This document shows, piece by piece, positions 19,327-27,150 of a DNA stretch of 64,000 nucleotides. The translations under genes and the position numbers were made by a program. Positions within the stretch are counted from its first letter, which is position 1. The number at the start of each line of letters is the position of its first letter. Under the pieces are notes generated by a model. That model was not told the origin of the DNA. It was given only the letters and a program-made list of their open reading frames with translations, and made no database searches. The DNA is from Williamsia herbipolensis (GTDB lineage: Bacteria; Actinomycetota; Actinomycetes; Mycobacteriales; Mycobacteriaceae): contig NZ_JXYP01000023.1 of assembly GCF_000964005.1 (NCBI RefSeq), positions 62,001-126,000 of the forward strand. The letters run 5' to 3'.

Positions 19327-19357
19327 ATCGGATTGCGTGAGGGTGAGGGATCGACAG

Positions 19358-19954
19358 ATGAACACAGGCCGTTCCACGGTCGCGCGGGGTACCGGCCGCG
19401 ATGTATTGCTCGAAGCCACGTTGCGGTTGATCGGCGAGCGGGGTCTCCACGCGATCACGCTGCGCGAGGTCGCGGCGGCGGCGGGCCTGTCGCTGGGGTC
19501 GACCACGTATCACTTCGCCGACCGCGACGCCCTGCTCATCGCGGCCCTGTCGCGCTTCGCCGACTCGGTCGTCGAGCAGTGCGACACCGCGCTGGCCCGG
19601 CCCGAGCTCGACACCATGACGCCGCGCGAACTGATGGCCGCGGTGTTCGCCGATTTCAGCGCCTCGTACTGCGAGCCGAACCGGATGCTGGCGCAACTCG
19701 AGATGTACACCGAGTCGGCGCGCAACCCGACCGTCGCCGCGATCTCGGACCGCTGCATGGCCGCCTACCGGCGTCTGCTGGTCCGCGCGTTCGCCGCAGC
19801 CGGTCTGCCCGACGCCGAGACCGACGCGCGCATCGCGCACGTGATGGTCTACGCCGACGGTCTCGCACTGCAGAGCGCCGCGAAGGGCACCCCCTGCGAA
19901 TTGCAGGCGGATGCACCGGCGGTCATCTGGGCGCTCGCGACCGCCTCCATCTGA
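19358..19954 (+). CDS. TetR-family transcriptional regulator
   Basis: The 198-residue protein has an N-terminal helix-turn-helix (DVLLEATLRLIGERGLHAIT, then EVAAAAGLSLGSTTYHFADR) and a C-terminal domain of the kind found in TetR proteins with hydrophobic ligands. ATG at 19358 follows GAGGG; a TTG at 19337 would add seven residues. The neighbour downstream is a convergent MaoC hydratase gene, so no target is implied by an operon. A palindrome in its own leader suggests self-control. Confidence 0.87.
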   Translation: MNTGRSTVARGTGRDVLLEATLRLIGERGLHAITLREVAAAAGLSLGSTTYHFADRDALLIAALSRFADSVVEQCDTALARPELDTMTPRELMAAVFADFSASYCEPNRMLAQLEMYTESARNPTVAAISDRCMAAYRRLLVRAFAAAGLPDAETDARIAHVMVYADGLALQSAAKGTPCELQADAPAVIWALATASI

Positions 19955-19984
19955 TCGGGGGCCGCGCCGCAGGGCGCGAGACGG

Positions 19985-20443
19985 TCAGAAGGCGACGCGG
20001 GTGATGGTCTCGGCCACCAACGACGGCTTCGGGGCGTCGCGTACGGTCAGCGTCTGCGTGACCACCATCTCGACCATCCCGTCCTTCGTGGCCTGCGCCG
20101 AGGTCAGCACCGCGGTCAGGGAGACCTCGGAGCCGACCGGCACCGGAGCCGGGAAGCGCACCTTGTTCGAGCCGTAGTTGATACCCAGCTTCGCATTCTC
20201 GATGCTGTAGAGCTGCCACGCCAGCATCGGCACCAGCGACAGCGTGAGGTAGCCGTGGGCGATCGGCCCACCGAACGGGCTCTCCGCCTTCGCGCGCTCG
20301 ACGTCGACATGGATCCACTGGTGGTCGCCGGTCGCCTCGGCGAACTGGTTCACCCGTTCCTGGGTGATCGTCAACCAGTCGGTGGTGCCCAGGGTCTCCC
20401 CTGCCGCACCGAGGATGTCGTCTGCTGATGTGAACACTCGCAT
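19985..20443 (-). CDS. MaoC-family (R)-specific enoyl-CoA hydratase
   Basis: The 152-residue hot-dog-fold enzyme hydrates trans-2-enoyl-CoA to the (R)-3-hydroxyacyl-CoA. The hydratase-2 motif is intact: Asp40 and His45 in FAEATGDHQWIHVD, then SPFGGPIAHGYLTLSL. Length and motif match the single-domain mycobacterial HtdZ/Rv0130 type. ATG at 20443 (MRVFTSADD). It is a lone gene, with GH25 upstream on the same strand 39 bp away. Confidence 0.9.
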   Translation of the reverse strand: MRVFTSADDILGAAGETLGTTDWLTITQERVNQFAEATGDHQWIHVDVERAKAESPFGGPIAHGYLTLSLVPMLAWQLYSIENAKLGINYGSNKVRFPAPVPVGSEVSLTAVLTSAQATKDGMVEMVVTQTLTVRDAPKPSLVAETITRVAF

Positions 20444-20482
20444 GGGGCAAACCTACCGCCGCGACCGCAGGGCGACCGGTGA

Positions 20483-21226
20483 TCAGCTGTTCGCGTAGGC
20501 GCGCAGCGGGCCCTGCGAACCGCTGTACCGGTTCATGTCGGTGCGTCCCGGGATCCCGGGGACCGACGCACTGCTCGTGTACTGCCAGAACGCCCACCGG
20601 GTCCAGCCCCCGGGCAGCGGCCCGGGCGCCGAGCGGCCGTTGTAGTCGGCGATCCACAGCGGGTAGCCGCGGAAGGCGTTCGTGTCGGCCATCGCGGTGC
20701 GCCAGAAGTTCGGATAGGTGTAGATGATCGGCATCCGGCCCGTCAGCAGGCGGACGGTGTCGAGGTACTGCTGCGTCCATGCGATGAGCGCGCCGGGCCC
20801 CAGGCCGCCGGTCTTCTCCAGGTCGAGCACGGGTGGCAGGTCGCCGTATCCGTTGATGCCGAGGGTCACCGTGGCGAACAGAGCCGCCTGCGGCGCGGCG
20901 GGCAGAGCGGGGTCGGCGTAGTGGTACGACCCGCGGGCGACGCCGGCCAGCCGCATGCCGATCGAGTCGGGGACGAAGTACGGGTTGACGTAGCTCAGTC
21001 CCTCGGTGGCCTTGACCATGGCCATGTCCTGCCCCGACGCCTTCACTGCGAACCAACTGATGAGGGTGCCGTTGACGTGCTGCCACGACGACACGTCAGG
21101 GCCGGTGTCGGCGGCCGCCACCGCCGCGGGTGCCGCCGCGACCATCGCCGTCGCCACAGAAATCGTCGCGACACACCGTCGCAGTCGTTGACTTCGCATC
21201 ACTCGCATGCTGTGACGGTAGGGCAT
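20483..21226 (-). CDS. Secreted GH25 lysozyme (N-acetylmuramidase)
   Basis: The 247-residue preprotein has a signal peptide ending near AAVAAADT (residue 40), then a GH25 barrel. GPDVSSWQHVNG holds the N-terminal catalytic-site Asp, MAMVKATEG and GSYHYADP are conserved strands, PPVLDLEKTGG carries the DxE pair, and IYTYPNFW and WAFWQYTS follow. It should cut the muramic-acid glycosidic bond in peptidoglycan. The start is not certain: ATG at 21226, or 21208, which gives the more usual signal-peptide length; neither has a clear ribosome-binding site. Confidence 0.9.
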   Translation of the reverse strand: MPYRHSMRVMRSQRLRRCVATISVATAMVAAAPAAVAAADTGPDVSSWQHVNGTLISWFAVKASGQDMAMVKATEGLSYVNPYFVPDSIGMRLAGVARGSYHYADPALPAAPQAALFATVTLGINGYGDLPPVLDLEKTGGLGPGALIAWTQQYLDTVRLLTGRMPIIYTYPNFWRTAMADTNAFRGYPLWIADYNGRSAPGPLPGGWTRWAFWQYTSSASVPGIPGRTDMNRYSGSQGPLRAYANS

Positions 21227-21286
21227 GAAGTGGCTCGAGGTACAGGTGTGACCCTCGGGCGGTCGCGTTCTCAGTAGGGTGACGGG

Positions 21287-21922
21287 ATGGACGAGGACTT
21301 CTGGAACGCCCGGTACGACGAGGACGATCGCGTGTGGAGCGGCGATCCGAACGGCGCCCTGGTCGACGAGATGACCGACGTGGCGCCCGGCCGCGCACTC
21401 GATCTGGGCAGCGGTGAGGGCGACGACGCGCGTTGGCTCGCCGCCCGCGGGTGGGAGGTCACGGCGGTGGACATCTCGAGCGTCGCCATCGACCGGGCAC
21501 GCGCACTGGGCGCGGCCGGCTCCATCACATGGGAGCGGCGCGACGTCGCCGTCGACGGTCCGCCGTCCGGCCCGTTCGATCTGGTGTCGATGCAGTACTT
21601 CCCGATGATGCGGGTCGAGGGCGACGGGCCGATGCGCGCCCTACTCGACGTCGTCGCTCCCGGCGGCACCCTGCTGTGGGTCGCACACGACATGACCGAC
21701 ATCCACCGCCACCAGGCCGAGCACGCCGCGAACGCGACCGACGACGAACCCCGTTGGCGTGGTCCCGATCTCGACAGCATCTACCACACCGATCACGTCG
21801 TGGCCCTTCTCGGCGACGAATGGGCAGTGGTGCGCAACGAGTTACGGCCGCGTAGACACAGTGGCGTCGGCGGCGGGGCCCATCACGTGAACGACGTGGT
21901 GCTGCGGGCCGCGCGCGCCTGA
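21287..21922 (+). CDS. Class I SAM-dependent methyltransferase
   Basis: The 211-residue protein has the Rossmann methyltransferase motif I RALDLGSGEGDDARWLAARG near residue 36 and the acidic residue in VTAVDISSVAIDRAR. It begins with FWNARYDEDDRVWSGDPN, an N-terminal pattern shared with TehB-like and thiol methyltransferase proteins. The substrate is not determined. It is divergent from the GH25 gene and converges on the SDR gene 13 bp away. Confidence 0.85.
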   Translation: MDEDFWNARYDEDDRVWSGDPNGALVDEMTDVAPGRALDLGSGEGDDARWLAARGWEVTAVDISSVAIDRARALGAAGSITWERRDVAVDGPPSGPFDLVSMQYFPMMRVEGDGPMRALLDVVAPGGTLLWVAHDMTDIHRHQAEHAANATDDEPRWRGPDLDSIYHTDHVVALLGDEWAVVRNELRPRRHSGVGGGAHHVNDVVLRAARA

Positions 21923-21935
21923 CCCGGCGTATCGA

Positions 21936-22799
21936 TCAGCCGAGCGGATTGGATCCCGGTGTCGCGGCCGACATGTCGGTGACGGTGGACCACTGCGCTC
22001 GCAGGTCGTCGACCGAGGGCGGGGTGTCGAAGTGCACGCCCGCGTTGTGGAAGATCTGCGCACGGGCGACCTGCCCACCGCCGACTTCGAAGATCGACCC
22101 GGTGTCGGTGCACTCCTCGCTCATCAGGTGCGCGACGACCGGTGCGACGAAAGCCGGGGAGAGCTTCTCGAGCATCTCCGCGGGCGCGATGTCCTCGGTC
22201 ATGCGCGTGGCAGCAAGCGGCGCAACCGCGTTGGCGGTGATCGAGTACTTGGCGCCCTCGACGGCAAGGGTGTTGATCAGTCCGACCAGTCCGAGTTTCG
22301 CGGCGCCGTAGTTGGCCTGCCCGAAGTTGCCGTAGAGACCGCTGGTCGAGGTGGCGACCACGACGCGCCCGAAGCGCTGCTCTCGGAAGTGCGGCCACGC
22401 CGCGCGAGTCACGTTGTACCCGCCGTAGAGGTGGACCTTGATGACGGCGTCGAAGTTCTCGTCGCTCATCTTGTGGAACGAGCCGTCGCGCAGGATGCCC
22501 GCGTTGTTCACGACGCCATGGATGGCGCCGTAGGTGTCGAGTGCGGTCTGCACAAGCGCCTGCGCGCCCTCGGCGGTGGCGACGGAGTCGTAGTTGGCGA
22601 CGGCGCGGCCACCGGCGTCGGTGATCTCGGAGACGACGGTGTCGGCCATGGCCGAACCGCTGCCGGACCCGTCGCGGGCTCCGCCGAGGTCGTTGACCAC
22701 CACCAGCGCACCCTCGGCGGCGAGCAGCGTCGCGTACTCACGCCCCAGCCCACCTCCGGCGCCGGTCACCACGACCACCCGATCCTCGACTCCACTCAC
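21936..22799 (-). CDS. Short-chain dehydrogenase, peroxisomal-MFE2-like 3-hydroxyacyl-CoA dehydrogenase type
   Basis: The 287-residue NAD(P)-dependent oxidoreductase has TGAGGGLGREYA (cofactor), VNNAGIL, and the catalytic Ser-Tyr-Lys set in STSGLYGNFGQANYGAAKLG. The phrase VNDLGGARDGSGSGSAMAD after strand 2 and the long helix afterwards are typical of the dehydrogenase half of multifunctional enzyme 2, which acts on 3-hydroxyacyl-CoA. GTG at 22799 is preceded by AAGGAG six bases away. Together with the MaoC gene 1.5 kb away it could form a hydration/oxidation pair, which is inference only. Confidence 0.87.
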   Translation of the reverse strand: MSGVEDRVVVVTGAGGGLGREYATLLAAEGALVVVNDLGGARDGSGSGSAMADTVVSEITDAGGRAVANYDSVATAEGAQALVQTALDTYGAIHGVVNNAGILRDGSFHKMSDENFDAVIKVHLYGGYNVTRAAWPHFREQRFGRVVVATSTSGLYGNFGQANYGAAKLGLVGLINTLAVEGAKYSITANAVAPLAATRMTEDIAPAEMLEKLSPAFVAPVVAHLMSEECTDTGSIFEVGGGQVARAQIFHNAGVHFDTPPSVDDLRAQWSTVTDMSAATPGSNPLG

Positions 22800-22890
22800 T
22801 GTTCGCTCCTTCCCTCGCCCGACATGTCGTCGCGACGTGTCTACCACCCGAGGTGACCGGCGACACCGACACCTCGCCGACCGCGGCGCG

Positions 22891-23598
22891 TCACTCGCGC
22901 AGGATTGCCTCGAATGCCACGCGATCTCCCCGGTAGAGCGAGCGCACCTTCTCGATCGGGCGTCCGTCGACGTCGAGACTGCGACGATGCATCAGCAGCA
23001 TGGGCATCGCGGTGGTCGTCTCGAGCAGGGTCGCCTCGCGGGGTGAGGCCAGCACGGTCTCGATCCGCTCGTTCGCGCTGCCGAACGTCACCCCCGCCTC
23101 GCGGATCGCCGCGTAGAGCGACGTCGTCGGATCAAAGGTGTCGGTGAACGATCCGAACCGATCCCAGGGCAGGAAGGTGCTCTCCAGGCCCAGCTTCGCG
23201 CCGTCGGCGAGCAGTACCCGCTCGAGGTGCATCACCGTCGACCCGCGGGCGATCTGCAGTTCGCCGCAGAGTTCGTCGTCGCCGACGATGTCCTCCCACG
23301 TCACCAGCAGACGTCCGGGCACACGTCCGTGGCTGATCGCCCCCTCGGTGTAGGACAGCAGCGACAGCGGTTGGACGAGCTTGGGTGCGGCGACCACAGT
23401 TCCTCGACCCCGCCGCTCGATACGACCCTCCACCAGCAACTCGTGGAAGGCCTGGCGCACGGTCTCGCGCGACACCGCGAACCGTTCGGCGAGGTCTCGC
23501 TCGGCCGGGACCGCGTCGCCCACCTCGAGGGTGTCGACGATCCGCTCCAGCTCGGTCCGCACCGCGTAGTACTTGGGGACCTTGGGCGCGGCGGTCAT
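22891..23598 (-). CDS. GntR/HutC-family regulator of the phosphonate island
   Basis: The 235-residue repressor has a winged helix (AVPAERDLAERFAVSRETVR) followed by a UTRA ligand domain (LSYTEGAISHGRVPG ... RSLDVDGRPIEKVRSLYRGDR). The HutC/UTRA branch binds sites of the form GT-x-TA-x-AC. Two such sites, GGTCTATACC and GGTCTAGACC, lie upstream of the operon this gene shares with the HD oxygenase (start overlaps the HD stop by four bases, ATGA). I infer that it controls both divergent phosphonate operons and senses a phosphonate or a breakdown product. Confidence 0.9.
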   Translation of the reverse strand: MTAAPKVPKYYAVRTELERIVDTLEVGDAVPAERDLAERFAVSRETVRQAFHELLVEGRIERRGRGTVVAAPKLVQPLSLLSYTEGAISHGRVPGRLLVTWEDIVGDDELCGELQIARGSTVMHLERVLLADGAKLGLESTFLPWDRFGSFTDTFDPTTSLYAAIREAGVTFGSANERIETVLASPREATLLETTTAMPMLLMHRRSLDVDGRPIEKVRSLYRGDRVAFEAILRE

Positions 23599-24110
23599 CT
23601 CCGGGCCACCCGTCGCGCGACGTCCAACGCCTCGTCGATCGACAGTGCCTGTGCACCGGGCACTTTGGCGGCGTCGTCGTAGCGACGCAGCCGGAGCGCG
23701 TCGGGCCACCAGACGTGACCGGTGCGAGATGATGTCGCGAGTGCCCCACCCTGATACACCAACGAGCGGACCGACGTCGGCGACAGCGCGCGCGCATAGT
23801 CCTCGTCGGTGGCGGCGAGATACTGCTTGGCCTCCACGTGCGCCCCGGCGAGCCAGCCGACACGAGCGCCGAACCGTGCGGTGAGCCATTCCTGCGCCGC
23901 GTCCTCGTGATGCACCGCGGGATCGGTGAGCACCAGCGGACTGTGTCCGACGTCGTGCAGCACGCTCGCGAGGACGAGCTCGTCGTCGGCGTCGTCATCG
24001 GCCGCCCGACGTCCCGCCTGGAGCGCGTGGTCGAGTTCATCGACCTCCACCTCGTCCCACACCCCGCGCAGCGAAGCCAGTACCTGCGCCGTCTCGTCGA
24101 TCACGTCCAC
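23595..24110 (-). CDS. PhnZ-like HD-domain phosphonate oxygenase
   Basis: The 171-residue protein belongs to the HD-fold mixed-valent di-iron oxygenases that cleave the C-P bond of 1-hydroxy-2-aminoethylphosphonate. Metal ligands visible are His28, His52-Asp53 (SVLHDVGH), His56 and His91, with the phosphonate-binding Lys95 four residues on (HVEAKQYLAATDEDY). That spacing matches PhnZ as I remember it. PhnZ normally needs PhnY, a 2-oxoglutarate hydroxylase, which is not in this window. GTG at 24110, with a second GTG at 24104. First gene of the minus-strand operon. Confidence 0.85.
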   Translation of the reverse strand: MDVIDETAQVLASLRGVWDEVEVDELDHALQAGRRAADDDADDELVLASVLHDVGHSPLVLTDPAVHHEDAAQEWLTARFGARVGWLAGAHVEAKQYLAATDEDYARALSPTSVRSLVYQGGALATSSRTGHVWWPDALRLRRYDDAAKVPGAQALSIDEALDVARRVARR

Positions 24111-24126
24111 TCCGTGAGCCTAGCGT

Positions 24127-24142
24127 ATTGGTCTATACCAAT
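24127..24142. promoter_or_regulatory. GntR operator 1 (ATTGGTCTATACCAAT)
   Basis: A 16-bp site with arms ATTGGT and ACCAAT, mismatched only in the central CTAT. It lies 17 bp before the HD gene start and probably overlaps its promoter. Confidence 0.8.
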
Positions 24143-24173
24143 TGTTAACCCAGCGTTATCGCCGCGGTCATTG

Positions 24174-24189
24174 ATTGGTCTAGACCAAT
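24174..24189. promoter_or_regulatory. GntR operator 2 (ATTGGTCTAGACCAAT)
   Basis: A perfect 16-bp palindrome, 18 bp before the FAD oxidoreductase start and 47 bp centre-to-centre from operator 1. It fits the HutC-type GT-N-TA-N-AC consensus. Confidence 0.85.
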
Positions 24190-24206
24190 AATGCAGGCTG
24201 GCACCC

Positions 24207-25334
24207 ATGAGAATCGTCATCGTCGGCGGAGGCATCCTCGGCACCTCCCACGCCCGCTCGGCCGTGCTACGCGGCCATCATGTGATCCACCTCGAGCGTG
24301 AGCCGGAGGCCCGCGGTGCGACCGTCCGCAACTTCGGCCTGGTCTGGGTGTCCGGGCGTTCCGCGGGAGAACTGGCCGTCGCCAACCGATCTCGCGACCT
24401 GTGGGAGGAGATCGGCCGGTCGGTCCCCGGCGTGGGTTTCCGTGCGGCCGGATCGATGACGCTGCTGCGCACCGCGGACGAGGTCGCCGTCGCCGAGGAT
24501 GTCGTCGCCCGGGCCGACGCCGCCGACCGCGGGTTCCGGCTCCTCGATCCCGACGAGGTGATCGCCGTCAACCCCGCGCTGCGCGGCAAGTACCTCGCCG
24601 GGTTGCACTGCACCCGTGACGGAGCCGTCGAATCGCGCGTCGCGCTGCCGGCGATCCGAGATGCGCTGAGCGCCACCGGCCGCTACGAGTTCCATCCGGG
24701 GTGTGAGGCGCGCGAGGTGACGTCGTCATCGGACGGGGTGAGCGTGCGTGACGACGCCGGCCGGGCCCATCGCGGGGACGCCGTCGTGCTCTGCGCCGGC
24801 GCAGCGCACGGCGGGTTGGTGCGCGAGGTGGCGGGCGACCTGCCAGTGCGTCGCGTGCGACTGCAGATGATGCAGACCGCCCCGCTCGACGAACCCCTGA
24901 CCACCGCCATCGCCGACGGCGACAGCTTCCGCTATTACCCCGCATTCGTCGGCGACACCCTCGACGACCTGCGCACACGCCAGCCGCAGCCCGAGGTCGC
25001 CGCCGAACACCGGATGCAGCTGCTGTGCGTCCAACGCCTGCACGGCGGACTCACCATCGGCGACACCCACCACTACGACGAGCCCTTCGACTTCGACGTC
25101 GCCGAGGCGCCCTGCGACCACCTCCGGGGTGTGGTCGAGGAACTGCTCGGTCGCGCGCTCCCGCCGATCGTCCGGCGCTGGGCCGGCGTCTATTCGCAAT
25201 GCACCGATCCCGACGAGATCGTCTGTCGCCGTGAGGTGTCGCCCGGCATCTGGGTCGTCACCGGCCCGGGTGGCCGCGGCATGACGCTCGGTCCGGTCAT
25301 CGGCGAGGGCACCGCCGACGCCATGGCGCTCTAG
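24207..25334 (+). CDS. Phosphonate-associated FAD-dependent oxidoreductase (TIGR03364-like, DAO fold)
   Basis: The 375-residue flavoprotein has an N-terminal ADP-binding loop GGGILG (residues 7-12) and the glycine oxidase/D-amino-acid oxidase fold, with the NFGLVWVSGRS stretch typical of the phosphonate-linked branch near residues 45-55. Family members sit in 2-aminoethylphosphonate gene sets; as I recall, a related enzyme oxidises N-methylated aminoethylphosphonate to phosphonoacetaldehyde, the substrate of phosphonatase. The next gene encodes a phosphonatase-like hydrolase, which fits. ATG at 24207, directly after operator 2; first gene of a six-gene operon. Confidence 0.87.
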   Translation: MRIVIVGGGILGTSHARSAVLRGHHVIHLEREPEARGATVRNFGLVWVSGRSAGELAVANRSRDLWEEIGRSVPGVGFRAAGSMTLLRTADEVAVAEDVVARADAADRGFRLLDPDEVIAVNPALRGKYLAGLHCTRDGAVESRVALPAIRDALSATGRYEFHPGCEAREVTSSSDGVSVRDDAGRAHRGDAVVLCAGAAHGGLVREVAGDLPVRRVRLQMMQTAPLDEPLTTAIADGDSFRYYPAFVGDTLDDLRTRQPQPEVAAEHRMQLLCVQRLHGGLTIGDTHHYDEPFDFDVAEAPCDHLRGVVEELLGRALPPIVRRWAGVYSQCTDPDEIVCRREVSPGIWVVTGPGGRGMTLGPVIGEGTADAMAL

Positions 25335-25369
25335 ACAATCCGTCACCTCTGACCACGAAAGGGACACCC

Positions 25370-26062
25370 TTGTCCTCCACCACGCCCCCACCCATCGCAC
25401 TCGCCGTGCTCGACATGGCCGGGACCACCGTCGAAGACGGTGGACTCGTCCTGGCGGCGTTCGACGTCGCCGCGACCGCCATCGGCATCCCCGAGGACGG
25501 CCCTGAGCGCGACCACGCGCGGCAGTACGTCGTCGACACCATGGGCCAGTCCAAGATCACCGTCTTCCGCGCCCTCACCGGCGACGACGAGGAGCGTGCC
25601 CAGCTCGGCAATCGCGCCTTCGAGGCGGCCTACGACAACCTGATCGGCACGGGCGACATCCGACCAATCGAGGGGGCCGAGAAGGCCATCGCCACACTGC
25701 GCGAAGCGGGCGTGAAGGTGGCTCTCACAACCGGTTTCAGCCGTGCGACCCAACACCGGCTGCTCGACGTGCTCGGGTGGGCCGATGTCGCCGATCTGAC
25801 GTTGTCACCCGAGGAGGTGGGCCGTGGGCGGCCCTATCCCGACCTCGTCCTGCGCGCGGTCCTCGATCTCGAGATCGACGACGTCGGCGCCGTCGCCGTC
25901 CTCGGCGACACCGCCAGCGACATCGTCAGCGGCCTCCGGGCCGGTGCGCGCATCGTCGCCGGAACGCTCACCGGCGCCCACGACCGACAGCAACTCGACG
26001 ACGCCGGCGCGACCCACGTCGTCGACTCCGTCTCCGACTTCACCCATCTCGTCCTGCCCTGA
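25370..26062 (+). CDS. Phosphonatase-like HAD hydrolase (PhnX-like, TIGR03351 type)
   Basis: The 230-residue HAD protein would split phosphonoacetaldehyde to acetaldehyde and phosphate. The nucleophile motif is D15-M-A17-G-T (LDMAGTTVEDGG): an alanine at the second position, as in phosphonatases, instead of the general acid Asp of other HAD phosphatases. Lys62 in the cap (MGQSKITVFRAL) is at about the right place for the Schiff-base lysine. Motif III and IV are seen as RPYPDLV and VLGDTASDIVSG. A TTG at 25370 with AAAGGGA upstream is the likely start. Confidence 0.87.
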   Translation: MSSTTPPPIALAVLDMAGTTVEDGGLVLAAFDVAATAIGIPEDGPERDHARQYVVDTMGQSKITVFRALTGDDEERAQLGNRAFEAAYDNLIGTGDIRPIEGAEKAIATLREAGVKVALTTGFSRATQHRLLDVLGWADVADLTLSPEEVGRGRPYPDLVLRAVLDLEIDDVGAVAVLGDTASDIVSGLRAGARIVAGTLTGAHDRQQLDDAGATHVVDSVSDFTHLVLP

Positions 26063-26094
26063 TCACCCGTCACACCACACCGCAAAGGACTCCC

Positions 26095-27150
26095 ATGTTC
26101 ACTCCATCCCGCCGACACCGTCTCCGACACGTCGCCGTCGCGATCTCCTCCACCGCCCTGGTGCTGGTCACCGCCACCGCCTGCGGCGGCACCGGGACGG
26201 CCACATCGGGCTCGGACACCGTCACCGTGTACAGCGCCGACGGTCTCGGCGACTGGTACAAGGCCGAGTTCGCGAAATTCACCGCCCAGACGAAGATCCC
26301 GGTGAACTACGTCGAGGCCGGCTCGGGCGAGGTGGTCTCCCGCGTCCAGAAGGAGCGCTCGAACCCACAGGCCGACCTCGTGGTGACCCTGCCCCCGTTC
26401 ATCCAGAAGGCCGACGAGTCAGGCCTGCTCGCCGATTCCGGCGTCGACACCTCGGCCGTCGCTGCCGACAACAAGGACGCGGGCGGCAAGTACGTCTCCA
26501 TCGTCGACAACTACCTGTCGTTCATCCGGAGCCCGCGGGCGACGCCCGCCCCCACCACCTTCGACGATCTGCTCGATCCGCGCTTCGCGAGCAAGATCCA
26601 GTACTCGACCCCCGGCCAGGCCGGCGACGGCACCGCCGTCCTGCTGTTGCTGCAGCACCTGCGCGGACAGCAGGGTGGTCTGGACTACCTGAAACGCCTG
26701 CAGGCCAACAACGTCGGGCCGTCGAGCTCCACCGGCAAGCTGCAGCCCAAGGTGAGCAACGGTGAGATCATGGTCGCCAACGGCGATGTGCAGATGAACC
26801 TCACGTCCATCCGCGACGACAAATCGGCCTTCGAGGTGTTCTTCCCATCCGACGCGAACGGGACGCGCACGACGGTGTCACTGCCGTATGTCGCCGGTGT
26901 GGCGACGGGCGCACCGCACTCCGAGAACGCCAAGAAGCTTCTCGAGTTCCTGCTGTCGGCCGATGTCCAGAAGACCGTCGGGCCCGACGCACTCGGCGTG
27001 TCGGTGCGCTCCGACGTCCCCGCCGACACCTCCGCGAACTCACCCGCGCGGGCCATCGCCGGGGTGACCGTCTGGCGACCGGACTGGAACTCGGTGCTCT
27101 CCGGTCTCGACGCGAACATCGCCGCATACCAGAAGGCAACGGGGAGTTGA
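26095..27150 (+). CDS. phnS: 2-Aminoethylphosphonate ABC transporter substrate-binding lipoprotein
   Basis: The 351-residue protein has a lipoprotein signal: a basic start, a hydrophobic stretch, and a lipobox ending TATAC near residue 28. It is followed by a type 2 periplasmic binding fold of the iron(III)/AEP class (VTVYSADGLGDWYKAEFAKF, DLVVTLPPFIQKA). It would be anchored outside the membrane and deliver phosphonate to the permeases encoded just downstream. ATG at 26095 with AAAGGACTCCC upstream. Its stop overlaps the next start by one base. Confidence 0.87.
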   Translation: MFTPSRRHRLRHVAVAISSTALVLVTATACGGTGTATSGSDTVTVYSADGLGDWYKAEFAKFTAQTKIPVNYVEAGSGEVVSRVQKERSNPQADLVVTLPPFIQKADESGLLADSGVDTSAVAADNKDAGGKYVSIVDNYLSFIRSPRATPAPTTFDDLLDPRFASKIQYSTPGQAGDGTAVLLLLQHLRGQQGGLDYLKRLQANNVGPSSSTGKLQPKVSNGEIMVANGDVQMNLTSIRDDKSAFEVFFPSDANGTRTTVSLPYVAGVATGAPHSENAKKLLEFLLSADVQKTVGPDALGVSVRSDVPADTSANSPARAIAGVTVWRPDWNSVLSGLDANIAAYQKATGS

